Assembly: GCF_044762855.1 (NCBI RefSeq)
Contig: NZ_JBIWFB010000006.1
Coordinates: 186,001 to 250,000 of the forward strand
Direction: 5' to 3'
DNA length: 64,000 nucleotides
DNA from: Psychrobacillus sp044762855
Lineage (GTDB): Bacteria > Bacillota > Bacilli > Bacillales_A > Planococcaceae
The position numbers were made by a program, and so were the translations under genes. The notes under the pieces were generated by a model. The model had not been told where the DNA came from and did no database searches. It saw only the letters and a list, made by a program, of their open reading frames with translations. Each line of letters begins with the position of its first letter. Positions within the stretch are counted from its first letter, which is position 1. This document shows, in pieces, positions 1 to 8,766 of this stretch.

Positions 1-636
1 GGTATTGAAGTCTCCGCTTATGATTTTAAAAGAAATCGTAAAGTACATGTACTCGGCTATAACTATGATAGTGCAGCAATGCATATTCGAACTCTATGCG
101 ATGGTTTGCTTAAACGACGACAAACGCATTCTCTTTGGCAAATCGAGCAAATTAAAGCAGTTGGATATGAACTGGACGTGAGTACAATTGCAGAAACCGC
201 TAAGCCATCAGAGACAATTTACAAACAGCATATTATGCATCATTTGACAGAAGCTGAATATACATCGCCTGCATACAAACAATTGTATAAAAGCTTGTTT
301 AAAGGTGACGGTGTAGCAGCAGGGGATATTGTGTATATCGATGCAATGGATGCAGTGAAAGCAATTGTTGCAGACGGGGGACTTGCTGTCATAGCACACC
401 CTGGTCAGCTAGATTCATATGATTTGATTTCGGAACTTGTGCCTTATGGTTTAGGCGGGATCGAGCGAAATCATCCCGATCATACAATCAAAGATCATCA
501 AAAGGTAGAGGCTTTAGCAAAGCAATTTGGTCTCGTAATGACAGGTGGTACGGATTTCCACGGTGCATATGGAGCAACCAACGAACTTGGTGTGATTACT
601 AGCCCTTCAAATCTTCTAAAAGATATAAAAAGTTGA
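1..636 (+). CDS. PHP-domain phosphoesterase, 5' end outside window
   Basis: The reading frame is open from base 1, so only the last 211 codons are present. The C-terminal part shows PHP-fold features: an IAHPGQ histidine motif and, near the end, a GGTDFHG motif that supplies late metal ligands. PHP proteins are metal-dependent phosphoesterases of the TrpH/YciV type; a subgroup (PhnPP) opens cyclic ribose phosphate made during phosphonate breakdown. The gene ends 134 bp before a phnD gene on the same strand, which makes a phosphonate-related role possible but unproven, because no C-P lyase gene lies in the window. The start codon and the N-terminal metal motif are not visible. Confidence 0.85.
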   Translation, partial: GIEVSAYDFKRNRKVHVLGYNYDSAAMHIRTLCDGLLKRRQTHSLWQIEQIKAVGYELDVSTIAETAKPSETIYKQHIMHHLTEAEYTSPAYKQLYKSLFKGDGVAAGDIVYIDAMDAVKAIVADGGLAVIAHPGQLDSYDLISELVPYGLGGIERNHPDHTIKDHQKVEALAKQFGLVMTGGTDFHGAYGATNELGVITSPSNLLKDIKS

Positions 637-770
637 TGTAAATAAGGTTAATACTTTATAAAGTTACTGTAAATTCCCACAATTGTAAAAAATAATATGG
701 TTCAATATAAAGGAAAGATGAGTTATCAAAATTGTACTGCCATTTCATTTAGCGAAAAGGAGAATTAGTA

Positions 771-1811
771 ATGAAGAAAAGTTGGTTTGGAATCAGCCTG
801 TTTTTAGTAGTTGCTCTATTATTATCAGCGTGCTCAGAAGGAACAGCTGGAGCTAAAGATGCAAAAGTGGATGACGTGATTAAAATTGCTTGGTACCCAA
901 ATGAGTCTGGCACAGACATGAAATCATCTCGTGATGAAATCGGTCGAGTAATCGAAGAAGCAACAGGCAAAACAGTAGAACATCAATTAACAACAGATTA
1001 TGCGATTGCCATTGAAACACTGATCAATAATAATGCAGATCTTGCTTTCATGGGAGCGCAAGGATATATAGAAGCAAAAAGCGGAAATGATTCTATTCAA
1101 CCATTAGTAGTGCCAACTGGCGCATCAGGTACGTTAGACGATGCATTGTACCATAGCTGGTTAGCGGTGAATGTAGATGCACAAGACGACTTTAAAGTTA
1201 ACGGAGAGTTTTCATTAGATACAATCGAACAAAAAAGTGTGTCATTTGTTTCCAATAGTTCAACATCTGGATTTGTCGTTCCAACTTCATCGATTATCGG
1301 ATATTACGCAAAAAAATCGGGCTTTGAAGATTTAGTTGCGGAAGATCTAATGGAAGGCGGACCGCTTTTTTCCCAAGTATTATTCGGAAATTCCCACCAA
1401 GGTTCAGCAGTTAACCTATTAAGCAACAACTCAGAAGTTGCAGCTTTCTGTGACACTTGCGTAGAAAACTACGTAGAGGTTATAGAAGGAGAAGAAAATA
1501 AAGTAGGATCTGTTTATAAAGTAAAAGACGATGCAGCAGAACCTTTTAACACTGTAACTGGAAAAGAATTCATCTTAATGTCGGTTACACCAGTACTAAA
1601 CGCACCATTTGCAGCTAATTTAGAAGCGTTAGGTCAAGAAGACTATGATATTTTACAAAAGTTATTCGCATCAGATGAAGTTGCAAACAACAAGAAAATC
1701 TTTGTTCCTAAAGATTCTGGTGAACCTGGTTTATTCTTCAAAACAGATAAGGAAAGATTCGCAGAAGTTGAAGATGCATGGTTCAATCCAATTCGTGAAC
1801 TTTCTAACTAA
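771..1811 (+). CDS. phnD: Phosphonate/phosphite-type ABC transporter substrate-binding lipoprotein
   Basis: 346 residues. The N terminus has a lysine pair, a hydrophobic stretch and a lipobox (LLSAC), so the protein is a membrane-anchored lipoprotein. The following region has the PhnD-family layout, with an IAWYPNESG start strand, a GAQGYIEA segment and a helix-capping S-S-S-T-S-G region around residue 155 where oxyanions are usually bound. The ATG follows an aaaaggag ribosome binding site. It is the first gene of a four-gene phnD-phnC-phnE-phnE operon. The preferred substrate (phosphonate, phosphite or another organophosphorus compound) cannot be read from the sequence. A paralogous system lies at 46803-50384. 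Confidence 0.88.
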   Translation: MKKSWFGISLFLVVALLLSACSEGTAGAKDAKVDDVIKIAWYPNESGTDMKSSRDEIGRVIEEATGKTVEHQLTTDYAIAIETLINNNADLAFMGAQGYIEAKSGNDSIQPLVVPTGASGTLDDALYHSWLAVNVDAQDDFKVNGEFSLDTIEQKSVSFVSNSSTSGFVVPTSSIIGYYAKKSGFEDLVAEDLMEGGPLFSQVLFGNSHQGSAVNLLSNNSEVAAFCDTCVENYVEVIEGEENKVGSVYKVKDDAAEPFNTVTGKEFILMSVTPVLNAPFAANLEALGQEDYDILQKLFASDEVANNKKIFVPKDSGEPGLFFKTDKERFAEVEDAWFNPIRELSN

Positions 1812-1885
1812 TTGAACGATATTTATCGATATAGAGCATGCATGTTTAACGTGCATGCTCTAATTTACAAAAGGAGGTTAAATGC

Positions 1886-2659
1886 ATGACTTTAGTTGAA
1901 GTGAAAAACTTAGGTAAATCCTATAATGCACAAACGAGAGTATTAAAGGATGTCAGTTTTGAAGTAGAAGCTGGAGAATTTGTTTCGATTATCGGTTTAT
2001 CTGGAGCGGGCAAATCGACGTTGCTTCGATGCATTAATCGAATGGTTGAAATCGATGAAGGAAATATTATTTTTGATGGGCTTGATGTGGGAAGTTTAAA
2101 CAAAAGAGAATTACGTAAAATGCGTACAAATATCGGCATGATTTTCCAACATTATAACCTCGTGCCGCGGCTTTCTGTTATAGAAAATGTATTACATGGT
2201 CGTCTAGGGTACAAAACAACGCTACAAGGTGTATTTAATCGATTTACCGAGCTAGAAAAAGAGCATGCATTTTTCCTCTTAGAAAAGCTAGGAATTGCAG
2301 ATCATGCTTATAAAAGATGTGATCAGTTAAGTGGAGGGCAACAACAACGTGTTGGTATTGCTCGTTCGCTAATTCAAGAACCAAAAGTTGTGCTTTGCGA
2401 TGAACCAATTGCTTCTCTAGACCCGAATTCCTCTGAAATTATTATGGATTACTTAAAATCAATTACAAAAGAACTAAATATTGCATGCATCGTGAATCTC
2501 CATCAAGTAGAAATTGCATGTAGCTATTCCGATCGAATTATTGGTTTAAGTAAAGGAAACGTCGTATTTGACGGTCCAAGCTTTATGCTTACTGCAGCCC
2601 ATACAGATGAAATTTATGGGACAAAAACGGTAGAGACTAGAAAGTTAGTCACTGTGTAA
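1886..2659 (+). CDS. phnC: Phosphonate-type ABC transporter ATP-binding protein
   Basis: 257 residues with all ABC ATPase motifs: Walker A GLSGAGKS at residues 37-44, Q-loop near residue 88, signature LSGGQ at 148-152, Walker B with CDEP at 171-174, and an H-loop in NLHQ. Length and sequence style fit PhnC. The ATG sits six bases after a perfect aaaggaggt ribosome binding site. The ATPase would power import through the two downstream permeases. The 74-bp gap after phnD holds an inverted repeat around gagcatgcatg...catgcatgctc (about 1835-1861), which may stabilise the phnD message or lower expression of the downstream genes. Confidence 0.9.
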   Translation: MTLVEVKNLGKSYNAQTRVLKDVSFEVEAGEFVSIIGLSGAGKSTLLRCINRMVEIDEGNIIFDGLDVGSLNKRELRKMRTNIGMIFQHYNLVPRLSVIENVLHGRLGYKTTLQGVFNRFTELEKEHAFFLLEKLGIADHAYKRCDQLSGGQQQRVGIARSLIQEPKVVLCDEPIASLDPNSSEIIMDYLKSITKELNIACIVNLHQVEIACSYSDRIIGLSKGNVVFDGPSFMLTAAHTDEIYGTKTVETRKLVTV

Positions 2660-2672
2660 GGGGTAACTAGAC

Positions 2673-3461
2673 GTGAATGAGAAAGCAATGCGAAGCCAAC
2701 GAAAATGGCAAACAATTATTTGGATAGCAATAATTATTGTATTTACGTACTTGGCATCTGATATTACAGATTTTAACATCATTCATGGAATTGCTACATT
2801 ACCTAGTGCGGTTACATGGATATTTTCTAATCTATATATAACGCCAGAAACACTTGAAAGATTACCGAAGATATTAGAAAAATTAGCCGAGACGATTCTA
2901 ATGTCTATTGCAGCTACAACAACAGCGACAGTCTTTTCTCTATTTTTAGGGTTAATGGGTTCTAAAACGACCGGTACTAGTAGTGTACTAGGAGCATTTG
3001 CTCGATTTGTTGCTTCTGTTGCACGAAATATCCCAGTGGTCGCTTGGGCACTGATTCTTCTATTATCTTTTGGTCAAAATTCGATGACAGGATATTTGGC
3101 ATTATTTGTAGGTTCATTAGGCTTTTTAACGAGGGCATTTATTGAAACAATCGATGAAGCTAGTCATAGTGCGGTAGAGGCACTCCGAGCTACAGGATCT
3201 ACTTACTTTCAGATTGTCTTCAAAGCGGTTATTCCTCAATGTCTACCTCAAATGATCAGTTGGATTTTGTTTATGATTGAAACGAACATCCGGAGTGCGA
3301 CTCTAGTCGGCATATTAACCGGAACGGGAATTGGATATTCCTTTGATTTGTATTACAAAACGCTTAACTATAATGCAGTAGCATTAGTTACTTTCATGAT
3401 TGTCATCTCCGTAATTATACTAGAACTTATGTCAAACAGAATACGGAAGGTGATATTATAA
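2673..3461 (+). CDS. phnE: Phosphonate-type ABC transporter permease 1
   Basis: 262 residues and about six membrane segments, typical for PhnE. The EAA loop that contacts the ATPase is visible (VEALRATGSTYFQI, residues about 170-183). The start is GTG, 13 bp after phnC, behind a ggggtaac ribosome binding site. The stop codon overlaps the start of the next permease by one base (TAATG), a sign of translational coupling. The two permeases probably form a heterodimeric channel. Confidence 0.87.
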   Translation: MNEKAMRSQRKWQTIIWIAIIIVFTYLASDITDFNIIHGIATLPSAVTWIFSNLYITPETLERLPKILEKLAETILMSIAATTTATVFSLFLGLMGSKTTGTSSVLGAFARFVASVARNIPVVAWALILLLSFGQNSMTGYLALFVGSLGFLTRAFIETIDEASHSAVEALRATGSTYFQIVFKAVIPQCLPQMISWILFMIETNIRSATLVGILTGTGIGYSFDLYYKTLNYNAVALVTFMIVISVIILELMSNRIRKVIL

Positions 3462-4312
3462 TGGAAGCCACTACAACCTATGTAAAACGTAGAACAAATG
3501 GTCAAATTTCGATTAAATCGGGCAATAAAGTAGAACAAGTGATGACAGGAACGATTGTTATTTTAACGTTTCTCACCATATTAGCTTTTTTCTTTTTCAA
3601 TTATGCAGGACTGGATATATCGAAGGCTATTCCCGAAACAGTATATAATTTGAAAACAATGTTCTTGGAGCCAGCTTTAAGCCATTTCACTTGGGGTGAA
3701 GCAATTTATCAAGTAGGGATTACACTGGGTTTAGCTTTTCTAGCAACAATTCTAGGTGCCATTATTGCATTTTTTCTGGCGCTAATGGCCGCAACCAATC
3801 TATCCAATCCATGGGTGTCTAGAGCGGTACGGATTGTCGTAGCATTCATACGCGCGGTGCCGACCGTTTTATGGGTACTAATTTTTGCAATTGCAGCTGG
3901 ACTCGGAAGTGAAGCGGCTGTGCTAGGCATGCTTTTCCACTCCATTGCTTATTTGGTTAAAGCATTCTCAGAGTCTTTTGAGGAAGTTGACAAAGGAATT
4001 TTAGAAGCACTAACGGCGACCGGTGCAAACTGGTGGCATATCGTCACACATGCGGTTTTACCATCTACTTTTACTTATATGTTATCTTGGACATTCCTAA
4101 GGTTCGAGATCAACTTCTCCGTAGCTGTCGCAATGGGAGCAGCAGCTGGAGCAGGAGGCATTGGATTTGAGCTGTTCATGGCATCTGGTTTCTATTTTGA
4201 TATGCGTGAAGTTGGCTTAATCACCTATATGATTCTATTGCTTGCGGTTTTTTTGGAGATTATGTCGACTCGATTAAAAAATCGCTATTTCCCAGCAAAA
4301 GCTAGTAGATAA
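3461..4312 (+). CDS. phnE: Phosphonate-type ABC transporter permease 2
   Basis: 283 residues. After a short basic N terminus come about six membrane segments and an EAA loop (LEALTATGANWWHI). A glycine/alanine-rich stretch near residue 230 (AAAGAGGIGFEL) is common in PhnE proteins. It overlaps the upstream permease by one base and is the last gene of the operon, followed directly by a strong terminator. It pairs with the 2673-3461 product to form the membrane channel. Confidence 0.87.
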   Translation: MEATTTYVKRRTNGQISIKSGNKVEQVMTGTIVILTFLTILAFFFFNYAGLDISKAIPETVYNLKTMFLEPALSHFTWGEAIYQVGITLGLAFLATILGAIIAFFLALMAATNLSNPWVSRAVRIVVAFIRAVPTVLWVLIFAIAAGLGSEAAVLGMLFHSIAYLVKAFSESFEEVDKGILEALTATGANWWHIVTHAVLPSTFTYMLSWTFLRFEINFSVAVAMGAAAGAGGIGFELFMASGFYFDMREVGLITYMILLLAVFLEIMSTRLKNRYFPAKASR

Positions 4313-4317
4313 TAAGT

Positions 4318-4351
4318 AAAAGGACTTTCCGGCGGACGGAAAGTCCTTTTT
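4318..4351 (+). terminator. Rho-independent terminator of phn operon 1
   Basis: A 13-bp inverted repeat (aaaaggactttcc / ggaaagtcctttt) with a 7-base loop, ending in a T run, starts six bases after the last phnE. Confidence 0.92.
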
Positions 4352-4555
4352 GAATTACTAAAGAAAATATAAGATGTAAGAAAACCCGAACAATATAAGC
4401 TATGGCATTTTGCATGTTGTACTTGAAAGGGATAATTCGTCGTAGTGAGTTCTATTAGGTGACCACTGTATATGAGTCGGGCGAGTGACGGGCCCCTACG
4501 TCGCGGACGCTCTTGTAGGGTCTCACACCGTCGTGAAAAATTCCAAAGAATGGCT

Positions 4556-4660
4556 AAGAGCAATCAAAAAGCTATTGAAAGCAACTAGTTTCAGTACGAA
4601 AGCAATTAAAATCAGCATGAGAGCAACTAAATTGCCAATGAAAGCAACTAATTTCTTACA
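4556..4660. repeat. Five imperfect 21-bp tandem repeats
   Basis: Five consecutive 21-base units begin at 4556, 4577, 4598, 4619 and 4640. Each starts with RARAGCAAYYA; the rest of each unit is more variable. One frame stays open across part of the array and would give a heptad-like peptide, but it has no ribosome binding site and is not called as a gene. The array lies in the gene-free stretch 4352-5378, just after a GC-rich segment (about 4478-4530) with paired ccctac/gtaggg arms. Confidence 0.75.
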
Positions 4661-4866
4661 ATAGCTCTTTACTTGGATTGAGACGAGCATGATTTAGGCA
4701 GAGTCTAAGAATAATATGCCTAAAAGCCCACCCAACTCTCCTTGCCGGCATCCGCTCGACAAGTTTGTAGTGTTCAGCTTCCAGCTTGTCGCGTTCACAG
4801 CCGATATTGTCTCATTCAACCATTTATTGTTAATTTCGGACACTGATAAGTCAGTGTTTTATCATT

Positions 4867-5064
4867 GGATTTTCGCAGCAGGGAGTCGACTCCAGTAGAG
4901 GCCAACAGGATGTTGGTCACGAAGGCGTTGCCACACGATGTGGCGTTCCTAGCCTTTGCTCCTCTGCCTGAGTAGAATGAGCCTTCACAACGTACGCGCG
5001 TAGGCGCGGCGGTGAAGGCTCATCGCTCACCCTACGGAAAGCGTCCGCCCTGCTGCGAAAATCC
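4867..5064. repeat. 198-bp GC-rich structured element with 17-bp terminal inverted repeats
   Basis: The ends are perfect 17-bp inverted repeats, GGATTTTCGCAGCAGGG at 4867-4883 and its complement at 5048-5064. Inside is at least one more perfect 12-bp stem (atgagccttcac at 4977-4988 with gtgaaggctcat at 5012-5023) and shorter stems around 4911-4960. The element is much richer in GC than its surroundings and carries no plausible gene. This is the architecture of a MITE-like or REP-like intergenic repeat. The rest of 4352-5378 shows no supportable gene. Confidence 0.75.
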
Positions 5065-5378
5065 CTGCGGACACTTTATACAACTCACCACAACGCATTA
5101 TATCTATAATGCGTCACTTCATTCATAGTCCTCATTTGCTGTATCTATGCCGGTACAGACGCTTACCCTTTTGTTCATTAGTGAAATAACACTCGATCGA
5201 CAAACTTCTTATCCATCTTCTATAAGACAATCTGTCTAGTCCAACCTATGAAGTATTTACATATTGTCTAGTTAATTGAAAATATCATCAAAATATAATA
5301 AAGATAGAATATTGTAAAGATTCGTTAAATATTTGTAGGCTCACAGTTTTCAATAGGCTTGGGAAAAGGGGAGATTTT

Positions 5379-6605
5379 TTGAACACAAAAGTAGAAAATA
5401 TTACGTATTTACGCGATAAAGAGGCTGTAATTAATTTAACAAGAGAGCTAGTCCGCATTCCAAGCGTGTACCGTGAAAATACCTTAGATGGAAATGAAAC
5501 GAAAGTAGCACTATACGTAGCTCAATATTTAAAAAATCTCGGAATAGAAACACATGTAGAGGAAGTTGTACCTGGAAGACCAAATGTTATTGGAATTATT
5601 GACTCTGGGAAACCTGGAAAAACACTACTTTTTGAAGGGCATACAGATGTAGTGACAGAAGGTAATAGAGATGCATGGGAATATGACCCGTTCGGAGCGG
5701 AAATTGTAGATGGACGTATGTATGGAAGAGGAACGAATGATACGAAAGGAAATTTAGCATGCATGATTACTGCTATGAACTCTCTTTTGTTAGATAAAGA
5801 AGAATTCAAGGGAAAAATCATTCTTTGTATTCCTTGTGACGAAGAAGGCATGATGCTAGGGATTAAACACTTCATAAAACAAGGTTGGGCAGATGGAGTA
5901 GATGGGGCAATTATATGTGAACCGGAAGAGAATAACGTTTGTATTGCACAACGTGGAGCAATGCGTATACTAGTAGATATATATGGAAAGATGGCCCATG
6001 GTGCTATATCTTGGAGTGGCATTAATCCCAACTGGCGCATGGCGAGACTAATAGTGGAACTAGAAAAGCTAGAGAAAGAAGAGCAGGCAAGATTAGGAGA
6101 AGATCCTTATTTAAAATGGCCATCGATTACTCCTACTATATTGCGGTCACCTGTAAAAGGCGACGCACAAATTAATGTTATCCCGGATCACTGCATGATG
6201 ACACTTGATATTCGAACCGTACCGGATCAAGATCATGATGAACTATTAAATAAAATCAACAAAATTATCACTAGATTAAAAGAAGCGGATCCGGATTTTA
6301 AAGTAGATTTAACGATTTTAGACAATCGTCCTTCTACATTAACTGGGAAGGATGATCCAGTAGTTAAAGCGGTATACGATGCCGTTCATTCTATAACAGG
6401 CGAAGATCCGATTTATAATGGTGTCCCAGGAGCAACGGATGGTACCTTCCTCCATATGCACGGTATTCCAATTGTAACGATAGGTGCAGGAGATCGAGAA
6501 ATTCCTCATCAGGTTAATGAATATGTCGATATTGAAGAATTGGCAGTTACTACTGCTATTTTCAGAGAGGCTGCTTTACGATTCTTGAATAATGAGGAAG
6601 AGTAG
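5379..6605 (+). CDS. M20 family metallopeptidase, ArgE/DapE-type deacylase
   Basis: 408 residues starting at TTG behind an aaaagggga ribosome binding site. M20 features are clear: GHTDVVTEG (first metal ligand His and Asp), GRGTNDTKG (bridging Asp), CDEEG (catalytic and metal Glu pair) and a late EIPHQVNEY histidine. The dimerisation domain lies at about residues 190-300. Such enzymes remove N-acyl groups from amino acids or cleave dipeptides. The gene opens a cluster with a complete peptide transporter and a second peptidase, so the substrate is probably an imported peptide or acylated amino acid. Exact specificity is unknown. Confidence 0.87.
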   Translation: MNTKVENITYLRDKEAVINLTRELVRIPSVYRENTLDGNETKVALYVAQYLKNLGIETHVEEVVPGRPNVIGIIDSGKPGKTLLFEGHTDVVTEGNRDAWEYDPFGAEIVDGRMYGRGTNDTKGNLACMITAMNSLLLDKEEFKGKIILCIPCDEEGMMLGIKHFIKQGWADGVDGAIICEPEENNVCIAQRGAMRILVDIYGKMAHGAISWSGINPNWRMARLIVELEKLEKEEQARLGEDPYLKWPSITPTILRSPVKGDAQINVIPDHCMMTLDIRTVPDQDHDELLNKINKIITRLKEADPDFKVDLTILDNRPSTLTGKDDPVVKAVYDAVHSITGEDPIYNGVPGATDGTFLHMHGIPIVTIGAGDREIPHQVNEYVDIEELAVTTAIFREAALRFLNNEEE

Positions 6606-6667
6606 AGGTTATAGGAATTTAAGATAACGGTAAAGTTTAATATTTGAATGAAAAAAGAGGTGAACTC

Positions 6668-7696
6668 ATGAATACCCCACAAATTGAATCAGCATCCAAT
6701 ACTCTTCTACAAGAAGACTTGTTACTAGAGGTTAAAGGTTTAAAAACCTATTTTAAACTTGGTAAAGGAAAAATTGCTAAGGCGGTAGATAATGTAAGTT
6801 TTTCTATTAACAAAGGGGAAACTGTCGCATTAGTAGGGGAATCCGGAAGTGGGAAGAGTATAACATCATTGTCTATCATGAGACTTATCCCCAAGCCACC
6901 TGGTGAGATTGTGGATGGCTCTATTCGTTTAGAGGGAAAAGAATTACTAACCCTTTCGGAACGTGAGATGACCGAAGTTCGCGGAAACGAGATAGGAATG
7001 ATCTTCCAAGAACCAATGACATCATTGGACCCAGTTTTTACTATTGGCAATCAAATAGTGGAATCTCTTATGAAACATCAAAAGATGAAAAAAAGTGAAG
7101 CATATGAGAGAGCAATTGAATTATTAAAAGTAGTCGGCTTTTCAAGAGCAGAAGTCATTGTTAATGAGTATCCCCACCAGTTGTCTGGGGGCATGAGACA
7201 AAGAGTGATGATAGCTATTGCAATGTCGAACAATCCCAAGCTTCTCATAGCAGATGAGCCAACGACAGCATTGGATGTAACGGTACAAGCCCAAATCCTA
7301 AATTTAATGGTAGATATGAAAGAACAATTTGGGTCGTCCATATTACTCATCACGCATGATATGGGAGTAGTTGCGGAAGTTGCGGATAGAGTGCTTGTCA
7401 TGTATGGAGGACAAATCGTGGAAGAGGCTCCTGTCAAAGACCTTTTTCTGAAAACGAAACATCCATACACGAAAGCGTTGTTAAAAACTATTCCAAGTAT
7501 TGACGTGGAATTAGAGCGATTGGATTCGATACCAGGTATGGTTCCACCTGCTCACTTGTTTCCAACAGGATGTAGGTTTGCAGATAGATGTGCACATGTA
7601 ATGGCAAAATGTCGTGAAGAGAATCCTGAACTCGTCGAGAATTCTCCAAATCATAAAGTGAGATGTCATCTTTATGAACAAGTAGGAGGTGTTTAG
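6668..7696 (+). CDS. Peptide ABC transporter ATP-binding protein, OppD/DppD type
   Basis: 342 residues from the ATG at 6668, chosen because an aagaggtga ribosome binding site lies about six bases upstream; an in-frame TTG at 6644 has no such site. Walker A GESGSGKS is at about residue 57, signature LSGGM near 165, Walker B IADEP near 187. The C-terminal oligopeptide-transporter extension carries a cysteine cluster (GCRFADRCAHVMAKC) that binds an iron-sulfur cluster in OppD/DppD relatives. It is followed by the OppF-type partner with a one-base gap. Confidence 0.92.
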   Translation: MNTPQIESASNTLLQEDLLLEVKGLKTYFKLGKGKIAKAVDNVSFSINKGETVALVGESGSGKSITSLSIMRLIPKPPGEIVDGSIRLEGKELLTLSEREMTEVRGNEIGMIFQEPMTSLDPVFTIGNQIVESLMKHQKMKKSEAYERAIELLKVVGFSRAEVIVNEYPHQLSGGMRQRVMIAIAMSNNPKLLIADEPTTALDVTVQAQILNLMVDMKEQFGSSILLITHDMGVVAEVADRVLVMYGGQIVEEAPVKDLFLKTKHPYTKALLKTIPSIDVELERLDSIPGMVPPAHLFPTGCRFADRCAHVMAKCREENPELVENSPNHKVRCHLYEQVGGV

Positions 7697-7697
7697 A

Positions 7698-8732
7698 ATG
7701 AATGAGAATGAGAAGCTTCTTACAATAAACAATCTAAAAAAGTATTTTCCTATTAAAGGTACACCTTTTAAGAAAAAAGCGGGACAAGTAAAAGCAGTTG
7801 ATGATGTAAGTTTTCATATTTTCAAAGGAGAAACACTAGGAATTGTAGGGGAATCTGGATCAGGCAAATCCACTTTGGGAAGAACAATTCTTCGATTAAC
7901 AGAACCTACCGATGGGGAAATAATTTTTGAAGGTACAAATCTTGAAAAACTTTCAATGAGTAAACTATTTGACTATCGGAAGCATATGCAAATGATTTTT
8001 CAGGATCCATTTGCCTCTCTAAATCCTAGAATGCGTGTCGGGCAACTAGTAGGAGAGCCTTTAGTCGTCCAAAAAGTATTAACAAAGGCGGAACGTACTG
8101 AAAAAGTGATCGACTTAATGGGGAAAGTTGGTTTACCGAAAGAAGCGATAACAAAATTTCCTCATGAGTTTTCAGGAGGACAACGACAGCGGATAGGAAT
8201 TGCGAGGGCTTTATCGATGAACCCGAGCTTTATTATTGCGGACGAGCCCGTTTCTGCTTTAGACGTTTCGGTTCAATCGCAAGTTCTGAATTTGATGATG
8301 GATCTTCAAGATGAGTTCAACTTAACTTATCTTTTTATTTCCCATGATTTGAGTGTAGTAAAACATATTAGTGACCGTGTAGGTGTGATGTATCTCGGGC
8401 GTCTTGTTGAAATTGGGCCTAAAAAAGCTATTTATAGCAACCCATTACATCCTTACACACAGGCACTATTATCAGCCATTCCTGTTGCAAATTTTGATAG
8501 TAAAAAAGAAAAGATACAGTTAAAAGGAGAACCGCCTAATCCTTCGAATCCACCTGAAGGTTGCGCATTTCATACAAGATGTCCATTTGCATTCGACCGT
8601 TGTAAATTGGAACGCCCAAGTCTTGCTGAACAAGAGGATGGTCAATATGTGGCATGTCATTTGTATGAAGGAAATGCAAATGTAAATATCGAGTCAAGTA
8701 ATGATGAAAAAGTGCTTGTTCTGCAAAATTAA
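7698..8732 (+). CDS. Peptide ABC transporter ATP-binding protein, OppF/DppF type
   Basis: 344 residues from the ATG at 7698, six bases after taggaggtg; the in-frame GTG at 7689 overlaps that ribosome binding site and is less likely. Walker A GESGSGKS, signature FSGGQRQR and Walker B IADEPVSALD are all present, and the C-terminal extension has the CAFHTRCPFAFDRC cysteine cluster. It forms the ATPase heterodimer with the preceding gene product. Confidence 0.92.
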   Translation: MNENEKLLTINNLKKYFPIKGTPFKKKAGQVKAVDDVSFHIFKGETLGIVGESGSGKSTLGRTILRLTEPTDGEIIFEGTNLEKLSMSKLFDYRKHMQMIFQDPFASLNPRMRVGQLVGEPLVVQKVLTKAERTEKVIDLMGKVGLPKEAITKFPHEFSGGQRQRIGIARALSMNPSFIIADEPVSALDVSVQSQVLNLMMDLQDEFNLTYLFISHDLSVVKHISDRVGVMYLGRLVEIGPKKAIYSNPLHPYTQALLSAIPVANFDSKKEKIQLKGEPPNPSNPPEGCAFHTRCPFAFDRCKLERPSLAEQEDGQYVACHLYEGNANVNIESSNDEKVLVLQN

Positions 8733-8766
8733 TTAAGTTTTCATGTCTATAGTAGGGGGGAAATAA

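Noticed and set aside
4285..4563. 92-codon minus-strand frame covering the phn terminator
   Set aside because: It spans the terminator and a GC-rich structured segment and has no ribosome binding site.
4716..4898. 60-codon frame in the gene-free stretch
   Set aside because: No ribosome binding site and it runs into the left arm of the 198-bp inverted-repeat element; composition is not protein-like.
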